51,648 bases of DNA from Ignavibacteriota bacterium (GCA_020437545.1 JAGQWH010000008.1:1-51648), one strand, 5' to 3'; shown: positions 34,369 to 44,254, counted from the first letter of the stretch. Program-made: numbers and translations. The notes: generated by a model from the sequence alone, not told the origin.

Positions 34369-36528
34369 TTACTTGACAAGTATCATCCTTCTGGTTTCCG
34401 CAAATCCTGTCGTTTCCAGTCTGTAAAAATAAACCCCGCTCGATAATTCAAATCCAATCGATGAGACGGAAAAATCAATTTGGTAGAACCCTGCACTTTG
34501 TTTTCCATTCACTAGAGTTGCTATCTCATTTCCAAGCACATCATAAACTATAAGAGAGACATAATCTGAAACCCGTAATTCATAACAGATCTTTGTAACC
34601 GGATTAAATGGATTCGGAAAGTTTTGTGAAAGTGAAAATATCCCGGGTATTAATATTGTAGTTGAAGATTCCCCGACAAGAATACCTCCATTTGTGGTAT
34701 TGAGGATCGTTCCGCCGTTTCCAATTGCCCAACCTTTATAGTTATCTGAAAAATAAATTGAATGAATGTCATTAAATGTTCCGCTTTGCTGAGTTGTCCA
34801 GTTTGACCCTCCGTTTGTTGTTCTGATAATTTTACCTGTACTTCCTGCCGCCCAGCCTGTGCTGCTGTCAGTGAAGAAAACAGAATACAGATATGTGCTT
34901 ACACCTGATTCGGATCGGTGAAATCCTTCACTTGTCTGAAAAGACCAGTTAATTCCTCCGTTTGTAGTTCTGAGTATAGTACCTGATTCGCCGACTGTCC
35001 AGCCGTTACTGCTGTCATTGAAATAAACAGATTTCAGGGATCTTCCTGTGCCGATATTCTGAGCCGACCAGTCTGAACCACCGTTAGAAGTGCTGAGTAT
35101 TATACCCGGATATCCGACAGCCCAGCCTGTATTACTGTTAATGAAGAAAACTGATTCAAGAATATTTGCTACTGTATTTTGATTAGACCAGTTTGTTCCT
35201 CCGTTTGTAGTTTTAAGAATTGTCCCTGAGTCTCCCACTGCCCAGCCTGTGTATATGTCTGTGAAAAAAACAGATCTCAGGGATCTGCCTGTGCCGATAT
35301 TCTGAGCTGTCCAGTTTGTACCTTTGTTTAAAGTTTTTAGAAGAGTACCTGAATCTCCTGCTGTCCATCCTGTATTGCTGTCAATGAAAAATATTGAATT
35401 CAACCTTTTTCGGGTTCCGCTATTCTGAGTTATCCAGTCAGAGCCGCCGCTTGCAGTCATAACAATAGTTCCGCTATCGCCTGAAGCCCAACCTGTATTG
35501 TTGTCAATAAAATAGACAGAAGACAACCTGTTGTGTGAACCTATGGACTGTTCTGACCAGTATATACCCCCGTTTGTTGTATTGAGAATTATTCCCGAAC
35601 TACCGACAGCCCAGCCTTTAATGTTATCTGCGAAAAAAACTGAAATTAAAAAAATACCAGTGCTGCTCTTCTGAAAGTTCCAGTTCACTCCGCCGTTTGT
35701 TGTATTCAGAATAGTACCGTTTCTGCCTGAAGCCCAGCCGATATTACTGTTGATAAAAAATACTGAGCTTAACTGGTTGATTGTCCCGCTTGTCTGAGCT
35801 GACCAGTTTAAACCGCCGTTTGTTGTACTTAATATTGCACCAGGAAAACCTACTGTCCAGCCGGTATAATTGTCTGTAAAGAAAACCGAAGACAATACAT
35901 AATTTGCTCCGGCTGTCGTTGCTGTCCAGTTCAAACCGCTGTTTACCGTTCTGAGAATTATACCGTTATTTCCAACTATCCATCCTGTATTACTATCAGT
36001 AAAAAATACTGAATTAAGTGTCTTATCAGTCCCGCTTGTCTGAGCTATCCAGTCAGTTCCACCGTTTGTAGTTTTGAGAATTGTACCGCTATCTCCGCTG
36101 ATGCCTCCTGCGGTCCATCCGGTATTATTATCTGTAAAAAAAACTGAATTAAAATAATTATTTGAAAGTGATATCTGAGGGGTCCATGTAATGCCGCCGT
36201 CTGTAGTCCTGATTATTTTACCGGTATATGCTCCTTCATAATTCCATCCAACAGCCCAGCCTGAGTTTTGATCCGTGAAATATACTGATTTGCAGTTAAC
36301 ATCAGGTACGCCTGATATTTTTATCCAGTTTACTCCACCGTTTGTTGATTTGATTATTGCACCAAATTCACCAACAGCCCAGCCTGTATTAGAATTAATA
36401 AATCTTACGGAAGTTAAATTGTTTCCCTGAGGCAAAGGATTCTGCCAGTACCAGCCGCTTTGTGAAAACGCATATGATGCAGGCAATTGAAAAATAAACA
36501 ATATTATTATTGCATATATATTCTTCAT
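34369..36528 (-). CDS. Type IX-secreted protein with 14 Ycf48-like repeats
   Basis: A 719-residue secreted protein with an AAGGAG ribosome-binding site and a signal peptide (cleavage near AFS-Q, residue 23). Fourteen repeats of about 45 residues follow, each of the form GW-x-x-G-x-x-G-x-I-x-x-T-x-NGG-x-x-W (for example GWAVGDSGTILKTTNGG). This is the Ycf48/BNR-like blade, so two seven-bladed propellers are possible. The last 90 residues are a type A sorting domain (FPNPFNPVTKICYEL, then YDVLGNEIATLVNG, ending GVYFYRLETTGFAETRRMIL). It is exported by the type IX system and probably surface-attached. In repeat 4 and repeat 9 the NGG is altered (NSG, NKG). Function unknown. Confidence 0.9.
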   Translation of the reverse strand: MKNIYAIIILFIFQLPASYAFSQSGWYWQNPLPQGNNLTSVRFINSNTGWAVGEFGAIIKSTNGGVNWIKISGVPDVNCKSVYFTDQNSGWAVGWNYEGAYTGKIIRTTDGGITWTPQISLSNNYFNSVFFTDNNTGWTAGGISGDSGTILKTTNGGTDWIAQTSGTDKTLNSVFFTDSNTGWIVGNNGIILRTVNSGLNWTATTAGANYVLSSVFFTDNYTGWTVGFPGAILSTTNGGLNWSAQTSGTINQLSSVFFINSNIGWASGRNGTILNTTNGGVNWNFQKSSTGIFLISVFFADNIKGWAVGSSGIILNTTNGGIYWSEQSIGSHNRLSSVYFIDNNTGWASGDSGTIVMTASGGSDWITQNSGTRKRLNSIFFIDSNTGWTAGDSGTLLKTLNKGTNWTAQNIGTGRSLRSVFFTDIYTGWAVGDSGTILKTTNGGTNWSNQNTVANILESVFFINSNTGWAVGYPGIILSTSNGGSDWSAQNIGTGRSLKSVYFNDSSNGWTVGESGTILRTTNGGINWSFQTSEGFHRSESGVSTYLYSVFFTDSSTGWAAGSTGKIIRTTNGGSNWTTQQSGTFNDIHSIYFSDNYKGWAIGNGGTILNTTNGGILVGESSTTILIPGIFSLSQNFPNPFNPVTKICYELRVSDYVSLIVYDVLGNEIATLVNGKQSAGFYQIDFSVSSIGFELSSGVYFYRLETTGFAETRRMILVK

Positions 36529-36614
36529 TTTTATTCTCCTTATTTATTGTCTTTTATTATTCTCCTTAACTAATTTACAAACCTGAATTGATCAAAAAAT
36601 TCAGTTTTAATATT

Positions 36615-38363
36615 TTATTTCAGAAGAAGCATTCTCTTTGTTTCCTTAAAATTACCTGCAATTAATTCATAATAATAAACACCGCTGGCATTGTTATTTC
36701 CATTCCATTCTGCTTTGTATATACCCGGTTGTCTGGTTTCATTTATAAGATTTGCAACTTCATTACCAAGCACATCATAAATTTTCAAACTTACAAATCC
36801 AAAATCCGAAATCCCGAATTCCAAATTGGTTGTAGGATTGAACGGGTTTGGATAATTCTGTCCAAGATAAAATCCATCAGGAGTTTCATTGGAAGATGTG
36901 TTTATACCAAGTGGTCCGGGACCGTTATTAAAAATAAAAAGCAGATCGTCTACCTCATCTATTCCGGAAAGATCAAGGTCTCCGTCGTTATCCCTGTCAT
37001 GAACAGTTATACACGAACCGGATCCTGAAGAGGGAAGTATAACCGGAGTGGTTGACAAAACTCCATTACCCGTATTTTCAAAAACCCTGAAGTCCGCACC
37101 TGCATACTGACTCGAGATAATGTCGAGATCATTGTCACCATCTACATCTCCTATATCTATTGCTAATGGAAAACTTCCTGAAAGATAGTTTGTAACTGTT
37201 CCAAGTCCGCCAGCTCCATCACCGAAAACAATTCCAATCCTGTTGGCAGAAGAAAGACAAGCAGCCACGTCAACATTCCCGTCACCATTGATATCTCCGA
37301 CTACAATTGCCCACGGAGCTCCGTTCAAAGGAGTTCTTGATGAAAAATTAAACCCGCCGTTTCCGTCACCAAGTAATAAAACTAATTCGTTACTCCCATA
37401 ACACCCGATAAATGCATCCTGAATGCCGTCATTGTTAGCATCTGCAATCATAACCGCAGTCTCAGAAGATCCGACAGTATTTATATTGAAAGCCGTACCA
37501 AAAGTCCCGTTACCGTTATTTTTAAACAATGAAATATTGCTTCCTCCGCGGTTAGCAGTTACAACATCATCAAACCCGTCTCCGTCAAAATCTGCAATAG
37601 CAACGCCTCTTACATTATTCGATGCAGTGTAAGGAACTTCAGGCATGAATGCGGCATTGCCGAGTCCCATAAACAAACTCAGCTTATTATTTGCAGCGTT
37701 TCCAATTACTATATCGACAATCCCGTCATGATCAAAATCCGCCGCTTCACTCGGACTTGGAAACGATCCTGCAGGCAAAGGATAGATGGCAAAGATTGAA
37801 TCATAATTAATTCCGTTATTCAGAAATACCCGGAAGTCTCTTGATACTTCATTTACAACTGCAAGATCTGTTCTTCCGTCATTATTAAAGTCACAGCCCA
37901 GTGCTCCGTAACATTGGATAAGTCCTTCACCCGGTCTTCTTACAGGGAGTGTTCTGATAAGTGTCTGGTTCAGCGTCCCCGGCATGGCAATGGTCCAGAA
38001 GTTCCAGTTGTATCCTAGCGCCATGGGAGTATTGTCCGCGCTTTTAATTCCTTTGGATAAATTTACTGTTATCCATTCTCCCGCGAGAAAAGGATTTGCC
38101 GGCGTAAAACTGATTCGTGTATTGCCATTTAATAATTGTATAGTACCCGAAGCCGGACCTGTTTGTTTTCCAAAAACCCTGAACGTAAGACTGTTGACTG
38201 ATGCAGGATCAAGAGCAGTATTGAAATCTGCAGTAATTACAACAGATCTCGGCGCATTTAATATTTGTCTTTGGGGTGATATGGAAGTTACAACGGGAGC
38301 AACGGCAAAAACAAAGTCTAATGAAGACAGAATAATAAATAAGGTTAGTAATAGTTTTTTCAT
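36615..38363 (-). CDS. Type IX-secreted FG-GAP/VCBS propeller protein
   Basis: A 582-residue secreted protein. It has a signal peptide (about 1-20, cleavage near VFA-V), an Ig-like domain of the SbsA/Big_5 type (PVVTSISPQRQILNAPRSVV, then FTPANPFLAGEWITVNLS, ending near residue 125), then seven FG-GAP/VCBS calcium-binding loops (DFNNDGRTDLAV, DFDHDGIVDIVI, DFDGDGFDDVVT, DANNDGIQDAFI, DINGDGNVDVAA, DVDGDNDLDIIS, DRDNDGDLDLSG), enough for a seven-bladed propeller. The C-terminal 90 residues are a type A sorting domain (NYPNPFNPTT, YDVLGNEVANL). Part of that domain is encoded by a period-7 DNA repeat at 36795-36829. It precedes the other secreted protein on the same strand. Substrate or partner unknown. 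Confidence 0.92.
   Translation of the reverse strand: MKKLLLTLFIILSSLDFVFAVAPVVTSISPQRQILNAPRSVVITADFNTALDPASVNSLTFRVFGKQTGPASGTIQLLNGNTRISFTPANPFLAGEWITVNLSKGIKSADNTPMALGYNWNFWTIAMPGTLNQTLIRTLPVRRPGEGLIQCYGALGCDFNNDGRTDLAVVNEVSRDFRVFLNNGINYDSIFAIYPLPAGSFPSPSEAADFDHDGIVDIVIGNAANNKLSLFMGLGNAAFMPEVPYTASNNVRGVAIADFDGDGFDDVVTANRGGSNISLFKNNGNGTFGTAFNINTVGSSETAVMIADANNDGIQDAFIGCYGSNELVLLLGDGNGGFNFSSRTPLNGAPWAIVVGDINGDGNVDVAACLSSANRIGIVFGDGAGGLGTVTNYLSGSFPLAIDIGDVDGDNDLDIISSQYAGADFRVFENTGNGVLSTTPVILPSSGSGSCITVHDRDNDGDLDLSGIDEVDDLLFIFNNGPGPLGINTSSNETPDGFYLGQNYPNPFNPTTNLEFGISDFGFVSLKIYDVLGNEVANLINETRQPGIYKAEWNGNNNASGVYYYELIAGNFKETKRMLLLK
36795..36829 (-). repeat. Period-7 repeat inside the coding region of a sorting domain
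   Basis: Five 7-bp units on the plus strand, AAATCCA, AAATCCG, AAATCCC, GAATTCC, AAATTGG, encode most of the EFGISDFGF segment of the sorting domain in the minus-strand gene. Three such units equal seven codons, so unit number can change in threes without shifting frame. Confidence 0.7.
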
Positions 38364-38450
38364 TTTACCGGGTTAAAATTTTATTTTAATATTAACAATA
38401 ATATAATCAGTTTCAACTGAATTGATAAGAAACATAATTTAAATTTACCC

Positions 38451-38480
38451 CAAAAAAAAACCCGGCAGAATATACCGGGT
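38451..38480 (-). terminator. Terminator after the hrcA-grpE-dnaJ operon
   Basis: ACCCGG (38460-38465) pairs with CCGGGT (38475-38480). On the minus strand a run of at least eight T follows, and it lies just downstream of dnaJ. Confidence 0.85.
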
Positions 38481-38506
38481 CTTAATCATAAATTTAAAAA
38501 TTCAGA

Positions 38507-39694
38507 TCAGCTGAAGACTTTATCAAAGAAACCTTTTTCTTCTTTCTTCTTTGACTTCTGAGCTTTGGATGCTTTTGGCTGAAAGTTTTCGGATTTATTC
38601 AGTTCTCTTAATAATTCTTTTTCTTTTGAATTAATTTTAGACGGAATATGAATATTTACAACTACGATCTGATCACCTCTGCCGTATCCGTTAAGACTTT
38701 TGATACCTTTGTTTTTCATACGGAGCTTTTTACCTGACTGAGTGCCGGGTTCGATCGTAAGTTTTGCTTTACCGCCCAGAGTCGGAACTACCACATCCAC
38801 TCCGAGTATTGCATCTGAAATACTTACTTCGAGATCATAATAAATGTCATCTTCTTCTCTCGTAAATTCCGCATGTTTTTCTTCCTCGATGAAAACAAGC
38901 AGATTCCCTGCGCTTCCGCCTCTGAGACCTGAATTACCCTGACCTCTCAGCGGTATATAATTTCCTTCTTCTACTCCCGCAGGAATGCTGACTTTGATGG
39001 TTGATTCGGATTTAACTCTTCCTTCACCGTGACATTCAGGACATTTCTCTTTTATGATCCTTCCTTCACCGTTACACTGATTACACATTGTCACATTCAC
39101 AAACTGACCGAACATAGAGCGGGTCACCTGACGAATTTCCCCCGAACCGTTACATTGTGTACATTTGGAAAAACCACTTCCGGCTTTTGCACCTGTACTT
39201 TCACAACTCGTACATCCTTTATATTTTTTTATCTTAAGTGTCTTATCCACACCTTCTGCAATCTCTTCAAGTGTAAGTTTAACAGTTATCTTCAGATCGC
39301 TTCCGGTATTATTTTGCTGACGACCTGAACTGCCAGACCCGCCGCCAAAGAATTCATCAAATATACTTCCGCCGCCTCTTCCGCCTCTGCTGCTGAATCC
39401 ACCAAATATATCACCGAATTGTGAGAATATGTCATTGATATCACTGAAGCCATGAGCACCGCCGGGACCATTTACGCCCTGATGACCGAACTGGTCATAT
39501 CGTGATCTTTTATTAGGATCCGATAAAACTTCATAAGCTTCGGCAAGCTCTTTGAATTTTTCTTCAGCTTCTGAATTCCCCGGATTTTTATCCGGATGAT
39601 ATGTCATTGCCAGCTTTCTGTATGATGATTTGATTTCATCATTGGTTGCTGTCCTTGTTACGGACAATATTTCATAATAATCTCTTTTTGTCAT
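38507..39694 (-). CDS. dnaJ: Chaperone DnaJ
   Basis: A 395-residue class I J-protein. The J domain has HPD (about 33-35) in [12 protein letters not shown], followed by a Gly/Phe/Ser-rich linker. Four zinc-binding repeats are present ([32 protein letters not shown]); the first has ESTG where the consensus is GxG, but both Cys are kept. The C-terminal substrate-binding domain ([20 protein letters not shown]) is intact. A short Lys-rich tail ([20 protein letters not shown]) extends it. It stimulates DnaK and delivers clients in the cytosol. Last gene of hrcA-grpE-dnaJ; dnaK is not in this window. Confidence 0.97.
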   Translation of the reverse strand: MTKRDYYEILSVTRTATNDEIKSSYRKLAMTYHPDKNPGNSEAEEKFKELAEAYEVLSDPNKRSRYDQFGHQGVNGPGGAHGFSDINDIFSQFGDIFGGFSSRGGRGGGSIFDEFFGGGSGSSGRQQNNTGSDLKITVKLTLEEIAEGVDKTLKIKKYKGCTSCESTGAKAGSGFSKCTQCNGSGEIRQVTRSMFGQFVNVTMCNQCNGEGRIIKEKCPECHGEGRVKSESTIKVSIPAGVEEGNYIPLRGQGNSGLRGGSAGNLLVFIEEEKHAEFTREEDDIYYDLEVSISDAILGVDVVVPTLGGKAKLTIEPGTQSGKKLRMKNKGIKSLNGYGRGDQIVVVNIHIPSKINSKEKELLRELNKSENFQPKASKAQKSKKKEEKGFFDKVFS

Positions 39695-39717
39695 TTTATT
39701 TTTTACTTTCCTTTTGT

Positions 39718-40287
39718 TTAATTTGGTTCACTCGAAACAAGAACCTTCTCGTGCTTTACTACTTTATCTTTTAATTTATAACCTTTCTCTATTACTTCAA
39801 TTACAGTATTGGGTTTTACATCTTTACTTGGTACCTGCATAAGAGCAGAACTCAAATCCACGTCAAATTCTTTTCCAAGTGAATTTATTTCTTTTAATCC
39901 TTCTTTTTCTAGAACACTTTTGAATTTATCATAGATCAGAACAATTCCAGTCTTCAAAGTTTCGAAATCTTTTGTTTCGCCTTTGTTAATTGAGTCAATG
40001 GATCTTCCGAGATCATCATACACAGGGATCAGATCCTTAATTAAACTTTCAGATGCATATTTAATGTAATTTGAAATTTCAGAATCTGTTCTTCTTTTAT
40101 AATTCTCAAATTCAGCCATTTTCCTTAAAAGCGTATCTTTGAGTCTGGCGATCTCAGAATCCTTATCGTTATCATCCCCGTTTTGCTCTTCCTGTTCTTC
40201 TATGATCTCTTCCTCTTCTGTTTCATTTTCAGTTTCTGTATTGTTATTCTTACTGTCTTTGATATTAATATTGTGCTTTTTACTCAT
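39718..40287 (-). CDS. grpE: Nucleotide exchange factor GrpE
   Basis: A 189-residue GrpE. The first 45 residues are acidic and disordered ([20 protein letters not shown]), followed by the long coiled-coil dimerisation helix ([20 protein letters not shown]) and the beta-wing domain ([19 protein letters not shown], then [20 protein letters not shown]). It promotes ADP release from DnaK. A GGAG ribosome-binding site precedes the ATG. It lies between hrcA and dnaJ, 23 bp before dnaJ, the usual gene order. Confidence 0.95.
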   Translation of the reverse strand: MSKKHNINIKDSKNNNTETENETEEEEIIEEQEEQNGDDNDKDSEIARLKDTLLRKMAEFENYKRRTDSEISNYIKYASESLIKDLIPVYDDLGRSIDSINKGETKDFETLKTGIVLIYDKFKSVLEKEGLKEINSLGKEFDVDLSSALMQVPSKDVKPNTVIEVIEKGYKLKDKVVKHEKVLVSSEPN

Positions 40288-40337
40288 CTATGTTTACTCC
40301 GTTATTTATTTTTATTTTTTAAAATTTATTTGTATTA

Positions 40338-41378
40338 CTACAGGGATTTCTCATTTATAATTTTTGAAGTGTATTGTAAAAGAGAGATCATCCTTGCATA
40401 ATTCATTCGTTTCGGTCCGATTACTCCGATATTTCCTTTGACATCTCCGGCTTTATAAGAAGTCGTGACTACGCTGTAATTTTTAAGACGCTCTTCCTCG
40501 TTTTCACTTCCTATAGAGATCATCACTTCATTATCAGACTTAAACGAATTCTCGAAAATATGAATTACAAGATTCTTATCTTCCGCCAGATTTATTATTT
40601 CCTTGAAATTTTTTGGATTCTCAAATTCAGGCTGCATTATAAGATCTCCTGTACCTCCTACATAAATTCTGTTACCTTTTTCCTCATCGGAATATAATTT
40701 ATCAAGTGAATTTACAAAAAGTCGGATCAGCTCCGGTTCTTTGTGTTTATAATCTTTTACTCTTTCCGAAAAACTTTCCCGAATCTGATCAAGGGTAAGA
40801 CCCTGCAGTCTTTCATTAAGAAAAGATGAAAGATCATCGAGTCTTGATTTCGGAATCTCGGTGTCGATCTCCATTATAACAGTCTTGACCATCCCTGATT
40901 TAATGTTCAGCACAACAAGAATTTTATTGGATGCCAAACTTACAAACTCCAGCTTATCAAATAATCCTTTGGACATCAGAGGCTGTGAAACTATGCTGAG
41001 TAAATGTGTTATCTTGCCGAGAATTCTTGATGTTTCTATATAAAGATCTCTTGATTCTACAATATTCAGGTTCATATCATCAAACTGGCTTCTTATTCTG
41101 TATTCCTCTTCAAGATTCAGTTTCTCACTGTTCATAAGCATATCTACGTAATATCTGTAACCTTTATCCGTCGGGATTCTGCCTGCTGAAGTATGCGGTG
41201 TATTGAGAAGATCCATTTCCTCAAGATCACTCATTACATTTCTGATCGTAGCAGAGGATAAATTAAGATCGGTTTTCTTCGATACGCTTCTCGACCCGAT
41301 GGGTGATGCTATACGTATAAAATTCTCCACTACGTATTTTAAAACTTCTTTTTCCCTGTCTGTTAATGATTCATTCAT
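40338..41378 (-). CDS. hrcA: Heat-inducible transcription repressor HrcA
   Basis: A 346-residue HrcA. The N-terminal winged helix (LTDREKEVLKYVVENFIRIA, then SPIGSRSVSKKTDLNLSSATIRNVMSDLEEM) and the GRIPTDKGYRYYVD segment are diagnostic. The remaining part is the GAF-like and dimerisation region, ending GVIGPKRMNYARMISLLQYT. In other bacteria HrcA represses chaperone genes at CIRCE (TTAGCACTC-N9-GAGTGCTAA). I see no such sequence in the 180 bp upstream, so the operator may be degenerate, elsewhere, or a different sequence. First gene of the operon with grpE and dnaJ. Confidence 0.95.
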   Translation of the reverse strand: MNESLTDREKEVLKYVVENFIRIASPIGSRSVSKKTDLNLSSATIRNVMSDLEEMDLLNTPHTSAGRIPTDKGYRYYVDMLMNSEKLNLEEEYRIRSQFDDMNLNIVESRDLYIETSRILGKITHLLSIVSQPLMSKGLFDKLEFVSLASNKILVVLNIKSGMVKTVIMEIDTEIPKSRLDDLSSFLNERLQGLTLDQIRESFSERVKDYKHKEPELIRLFVNSLDKLYSDEEKGNRIYVGGTGDLIMQPEFENPKNFKEIINLAEDKNLVIHIFENSFKSDNEVMISIGSENEEERLKNYSVVTTSYKAGDVKGNIGVIGPKRMNYARMISLLQYTSKIINEKSL

Positions 41379-41557
41379 GTTGTTTCTCTAATATTCTCTT
41401 TTGTTTAGCTTAATTTTATATTAAAAATTAAAATGTCCGTCTGATTATAAAACTTTGTTTCCGGACTTTGCAAAAATACTTAATTTCAAAAACTTTTAAA
41501 ATGCTTTTTATAAAGTAAAAAGTTCATTTTACCCTTAAAATTTTCCCTGATATTGTA

Positions 41558-42394
41558 TCAGGAATCAATTTTTTTCAGATTTTTAATGGTCAGATCCAGA
41601 TCTTCATCAAGGAAATGTCTTGCCTGATGTCTGGCTCTTCTTACATTTTCAATGTCAATATTGGCATATATAATATCTTCATCAAAAAGTTTAGCTGCGG
41701 CAATCACATTCCCGAAAGGATCAACTACTTCGCTTCCGCCCCAGAAATTTACTCCGTCTTCATACCCGACTCTGTTGCTGAATATTAAATAACTCGAAAG
41801 AAGTCTTGCATAAGCGCAATGCTGCTGTGAGTTTATTTCGTAATTTTTAAATTTCTCTGAATTTATTGCAAGACGGGTTGGTGAAACTGCAATTCCAACA
41901 ATTATCTGAGCACCGTCCATCGCTACAGTATATGGCAGTGAAATATGCCACAGATCCTCACAGACAAGTAACCCGATCTTTCCGAATTTTGTTTCATGTG
42001 CCTTACATTCATTTCCCTTTGAGAAATAACGAAGCTCTTCAAATAAACCGTATGTCGGCGGATAGATCTTTCTGTGTGAAAATTTTATCTCGCCGTCTGA
42101 AATGAAAACACCGGAATTATATATTGCAAACTTTTCATCCTCTTCGGCTAGTCCGCATATTATTGAGATCTTTTTACTCTTTGCTTTTAGTTTGTCAAGC
42201 AATTTAGTCTCTTTAAGATTCACAGATAGGACGTAATTCAGATCCTTTACGGAATAGCCGGTTAGGGATAATTCCGGAAACACTATCAGATCCGCTTTAT
42301 TCTTTATCGCCCTGTCGCAAAACTCAAGATGATGCTCAATATTTCTTTGAATGTCTCCTAAGACGGCTGTTGTCTGTGCTACTGCTACTTTCAT
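41558..42394 (-). CDS. Carbon-nitrogen hydrolase (nitrilase family)
   Basis: A 278-residue amidohydrolase with the Glu-Lys-Cys triad: Glu41 in FPELSLTGY, Lys109 in HRKIYPPTYG and Cys145 in LVCEDLWH. The first motif and the LVCEDLWH pattern resemble the glutaminase domain of NAD synthetases and stand-alone nitrilase-superfamily amidases, but no synthetase domain is attached. It overlaps the glycosyltransferase upstream by 4 bp (ATGA-type), so the two are translationally coupled. A small 7-bp hairpin covers its stop. Substrate not determined. Confidence 0.92.
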   Translation of the reverse strand: MKVAVAQTTAVLGDIQRNIEHHLEFCDRAIKNKADLIVFPELSLTGYSVKDLNYVLSVNLKETKLLDKLKAKSKKISIICGLAEEDEKFAIYNSGVFISDGEIKFSHRKIYPPTYGLFEELRYFSKGNECKAHETKFGKIGLLVCEDLWHISLPYTVAMDGAQIIVGIAVSPTRLAINSEKFKNYEINSQQHCAYARLLSSYLIFSNRVGYEDGVNFWGGSEVVDPFGNVIAAAKLFDEDIIYANIDIENVRRARHQARHFLDEDLDLTIKNLKKIDS

Positions 42395-43263
42395 TTTCTG
42401 ATTTTATAAAGTAATATTCTGAAAAAACCCGAAACCTTCAGGCTTATATCAAGCCATAATAACAACAATTTATTACTGCTGTATTTTCTGAAATAACTTA
42501 TACAATCTTCATTCCAGACTCTTATCATTTTCTCTCTGTCCTTGTAAATACTTACACCTTTTTCGTGAATGATCTTAGACTTCGGATAAAAAATTATATT
42601 GTATCCCGAATTACAGATTCGTTTGCACAGATCTACATCATTAAAAAACATTTTAAATCTTTCATCAAAATTACCTGTTTTGTTCAACACATCTTTCTTT
42701 ATCATCAGAGCCGCTGCCATTGGCTGATCGACAGAGCATTCCTCGTTATGGCTGAAATAGTTCATTTTCCACCGGCTGAATGTTTTGCTTCTTGGGAATA
42801 TGCTGCTTAGAAAAGTGAATTCACAAAACATATCCCAAAAGTCAGGGAATTTCCTGCAGGATGATTGAATGCTTCCGTCAGGATTCAATAACTGCGGAGC
42901 CGCAGCTCCGGTCTTTGAATCGGATACTAATTTTTCAAGTAAAATATTGATTGAGTCATCCTCAATTACCGTATCCGGATTTAAAAGTAAAATAAATTTT
43001 CCTGATGCAGAGGAAATGCCCTGATTACTGGCTTTTGTATATCCTGTGTTGGTTTTGTTCAGTATTAATTTTATCCTGTGGAAATTTTCTTCACCTATGC
43101 TTCTGATCTCATCTACAGTTTTATCCTTTGAATCATTATCAACTATCACTATCTCATAACTAAGATCTTTTGTATTATCTGTTATAGATCTCAGACAATT
43201 TCCTATCTCATCTTTACTGTTCCAGGTAACTATAACTATTGATAAATCCAAACTGTCAAGCAT
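42391..43263 (-). CDS. Family 2 glycosyltransferase
   Basis: A 290-residue GT-A enzyme. The N-terminal nucleotide-sugar fold (DLSIVIVTWNSKDEIGNCLR, then VIVDNDSKDKTVDEI), the LLLNPDTVI motif (here NPD in place of DxD, common in rhamnosyltransferase-like GT2 members) and the FDERFKMFFNDVDLCKRI segment place it with the WcaA/rhamnosyltransferase-like GT2 group. It has no clear membrane anchor apart from a hydrophobic stretch near its end. It is coupled to the nitrilase-family gene and overlaps the lipoprotein gene upstream by 8 bp. Sugar donor and acceptor unknown; rfbB in the window makes a possible precursor for a dTDP-sugar. Confidence 0.92.
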   Translation of the reverse strand: MLDSLDLSIVIVTWNSKDEIGNCLRSITDNTKDLSYEIVIVDNDSKDKTVDEIRSIGEENFHRIKLILNKTNTGYTKASNQGISSASGKFILLLNPDTVIEDDSINILLEKLVSDSKTGAAAPQLLNPDGSIQSSCRKFPDFWDMFCEFTFLSSIFPRSKTFSRWKMNYFSHNEECSVDQPMAAALMIKKDVLNKTGNFDERFKMFFNDVDLCKRICNSGYNIIFYPKSKIIHEKGVSIYKDREKMIRVWNEDCISYFRKYSSNKLLLLWLDISLKVSGFFRILLYKIRK

Positions 43264-44254
43264 TCGTTGCTGAAGGCAATAATTTTAAAACGAAATTATT
43301 AAGATCCAAAAACTCCGTATCTTCTATATTTTTCTTAAGGTCATTTTTTTCTTCGTCCCAGAATTTTTTTAAATTTATCATGTCGCCTTTTGAATAATAA
43401 TTCACGATTATCTCAGAAGCTTCTCTGTATAGCGGATATGCAAGATTGACAGGCTGCATTCCCATTTCAACTTTCTTTTTTAATCCGTAATAATTTTCTT
43501 TTAACCCGTCTATTTCGGTATCATAAAATTCAGGATAGTCAGAATTCCTCTGCACAAGTTCGTGATTTTCTATTCTGTATATTCCGCTGACATATGATAC
43601 AGCATTATTCGGCGGCATTACGCCATAAAAAAGATCTGATACTACAAGTTCATTCTTACCGTCATTTTTCAGATCCTTTACAGAAGGAGCGCCGGTTTCG
43701 AAATATTTTAATAGATTGATACTGTCCTTTGAAATCATTTCAAAAACAAACATTCCTCCTGATGTTATGGAATCATTTCCTCCTGAATTTGTCACAACAA
43801 GTATCTGCCTGCTTTTGTCATCACTCAGCTCTGCATAATTACATTCTTTTGAATAATCAACAGTATCCGATAATATTTTTACATAAGATTGCTTTTCTGA
43901 ATCCAGCGAAAACACTTCGATCATATCAAAGTTGTAATAATCATTATACTTATCGACGGTATCCTTCAGCACACTCATCACTATTATTTCCTTGATGCCG
44001 TCATTATTAAGATCTTCCTTATCCAGCCTGAAAATTCTACGCGGCATCTGATAATGTACGGAAAATTCATGTCCGCCTTCCTTTACTCCTGCCGAACTGA
44101 GATTTTCCCCCTCAGTGTCCCCGCTTAGTGAATTTATCTCTGATTTTGTATTGTCTTCTTTGGTCTTAGTACAGGATATAATCAGCACCCCTGATAATAA
44201 AATCAGAAGTATTCCGGATAAATACTTTAAATTATATTTGTCGAAATTTTTCAT
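43256..44254 (-). CDS. Lipoprotein with a calcium-loop-like motif
   Basis: A 332-residue protein with signal peptide and lipobox LIISC (Cys28). The mature region contains LDKEDLNNDGIKEIIVMSV, an FG-GAP-like D-x-N-x-D-G loop, and a second weaker one (SVKDLKNDGKNELVVSDL), so it may be an incomplete propeller of integrin-like type. The C-terminal third is charged and helical. No other family is recognised. It overlaps the glycosyltransferase gene by 8 bp, which suggests a shared operon. Function unknown, probably envelope. Confidence 0.75.
   Translation of the reverse strand: MKNFDKYNLKYLSGILLILLSGVLIISCTKTKEDNTKSEINSLSGDTEGENLSSAGVKEGGHEFSVHYQMPRRIFRLDKEDLNNDGIKEIIVMSVLKDTVDKYNDYYNFDMIEVFSLDSEKQSYVKILSDTVDYSKECNYAELSDDKSRQILVVTNSGGNDSITSGGMFVFEMISKDSINLLKYFETGAPSVKDLKNDGKNELVVSDLFYGVMPPNNAVSYVSGIYRIENHELVQRNSDYPEFYDTEIDGLKENYYGLKKKVEMGMQPVNLAYPLYREASEIIVNYYSKGDMINLKKFWDEEKNDLKKNIEDTEFLDLNNFVLKLLPSATNA

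Noticed and set aside
37984-38376. 130-codon plus-strand frame
   Set aside because: It lies opposite the Ig-like domain and signal peptide of the FG-GAP secreted protein, which has clear homology in its own frame.
41546-41562. A 7-bp hairpin (CCTGATA/TATCAGG) as terminator of the nitrilase-family gene
   Set aside because: It overlaps the stop and lacks a clean T run, so I do not call it.
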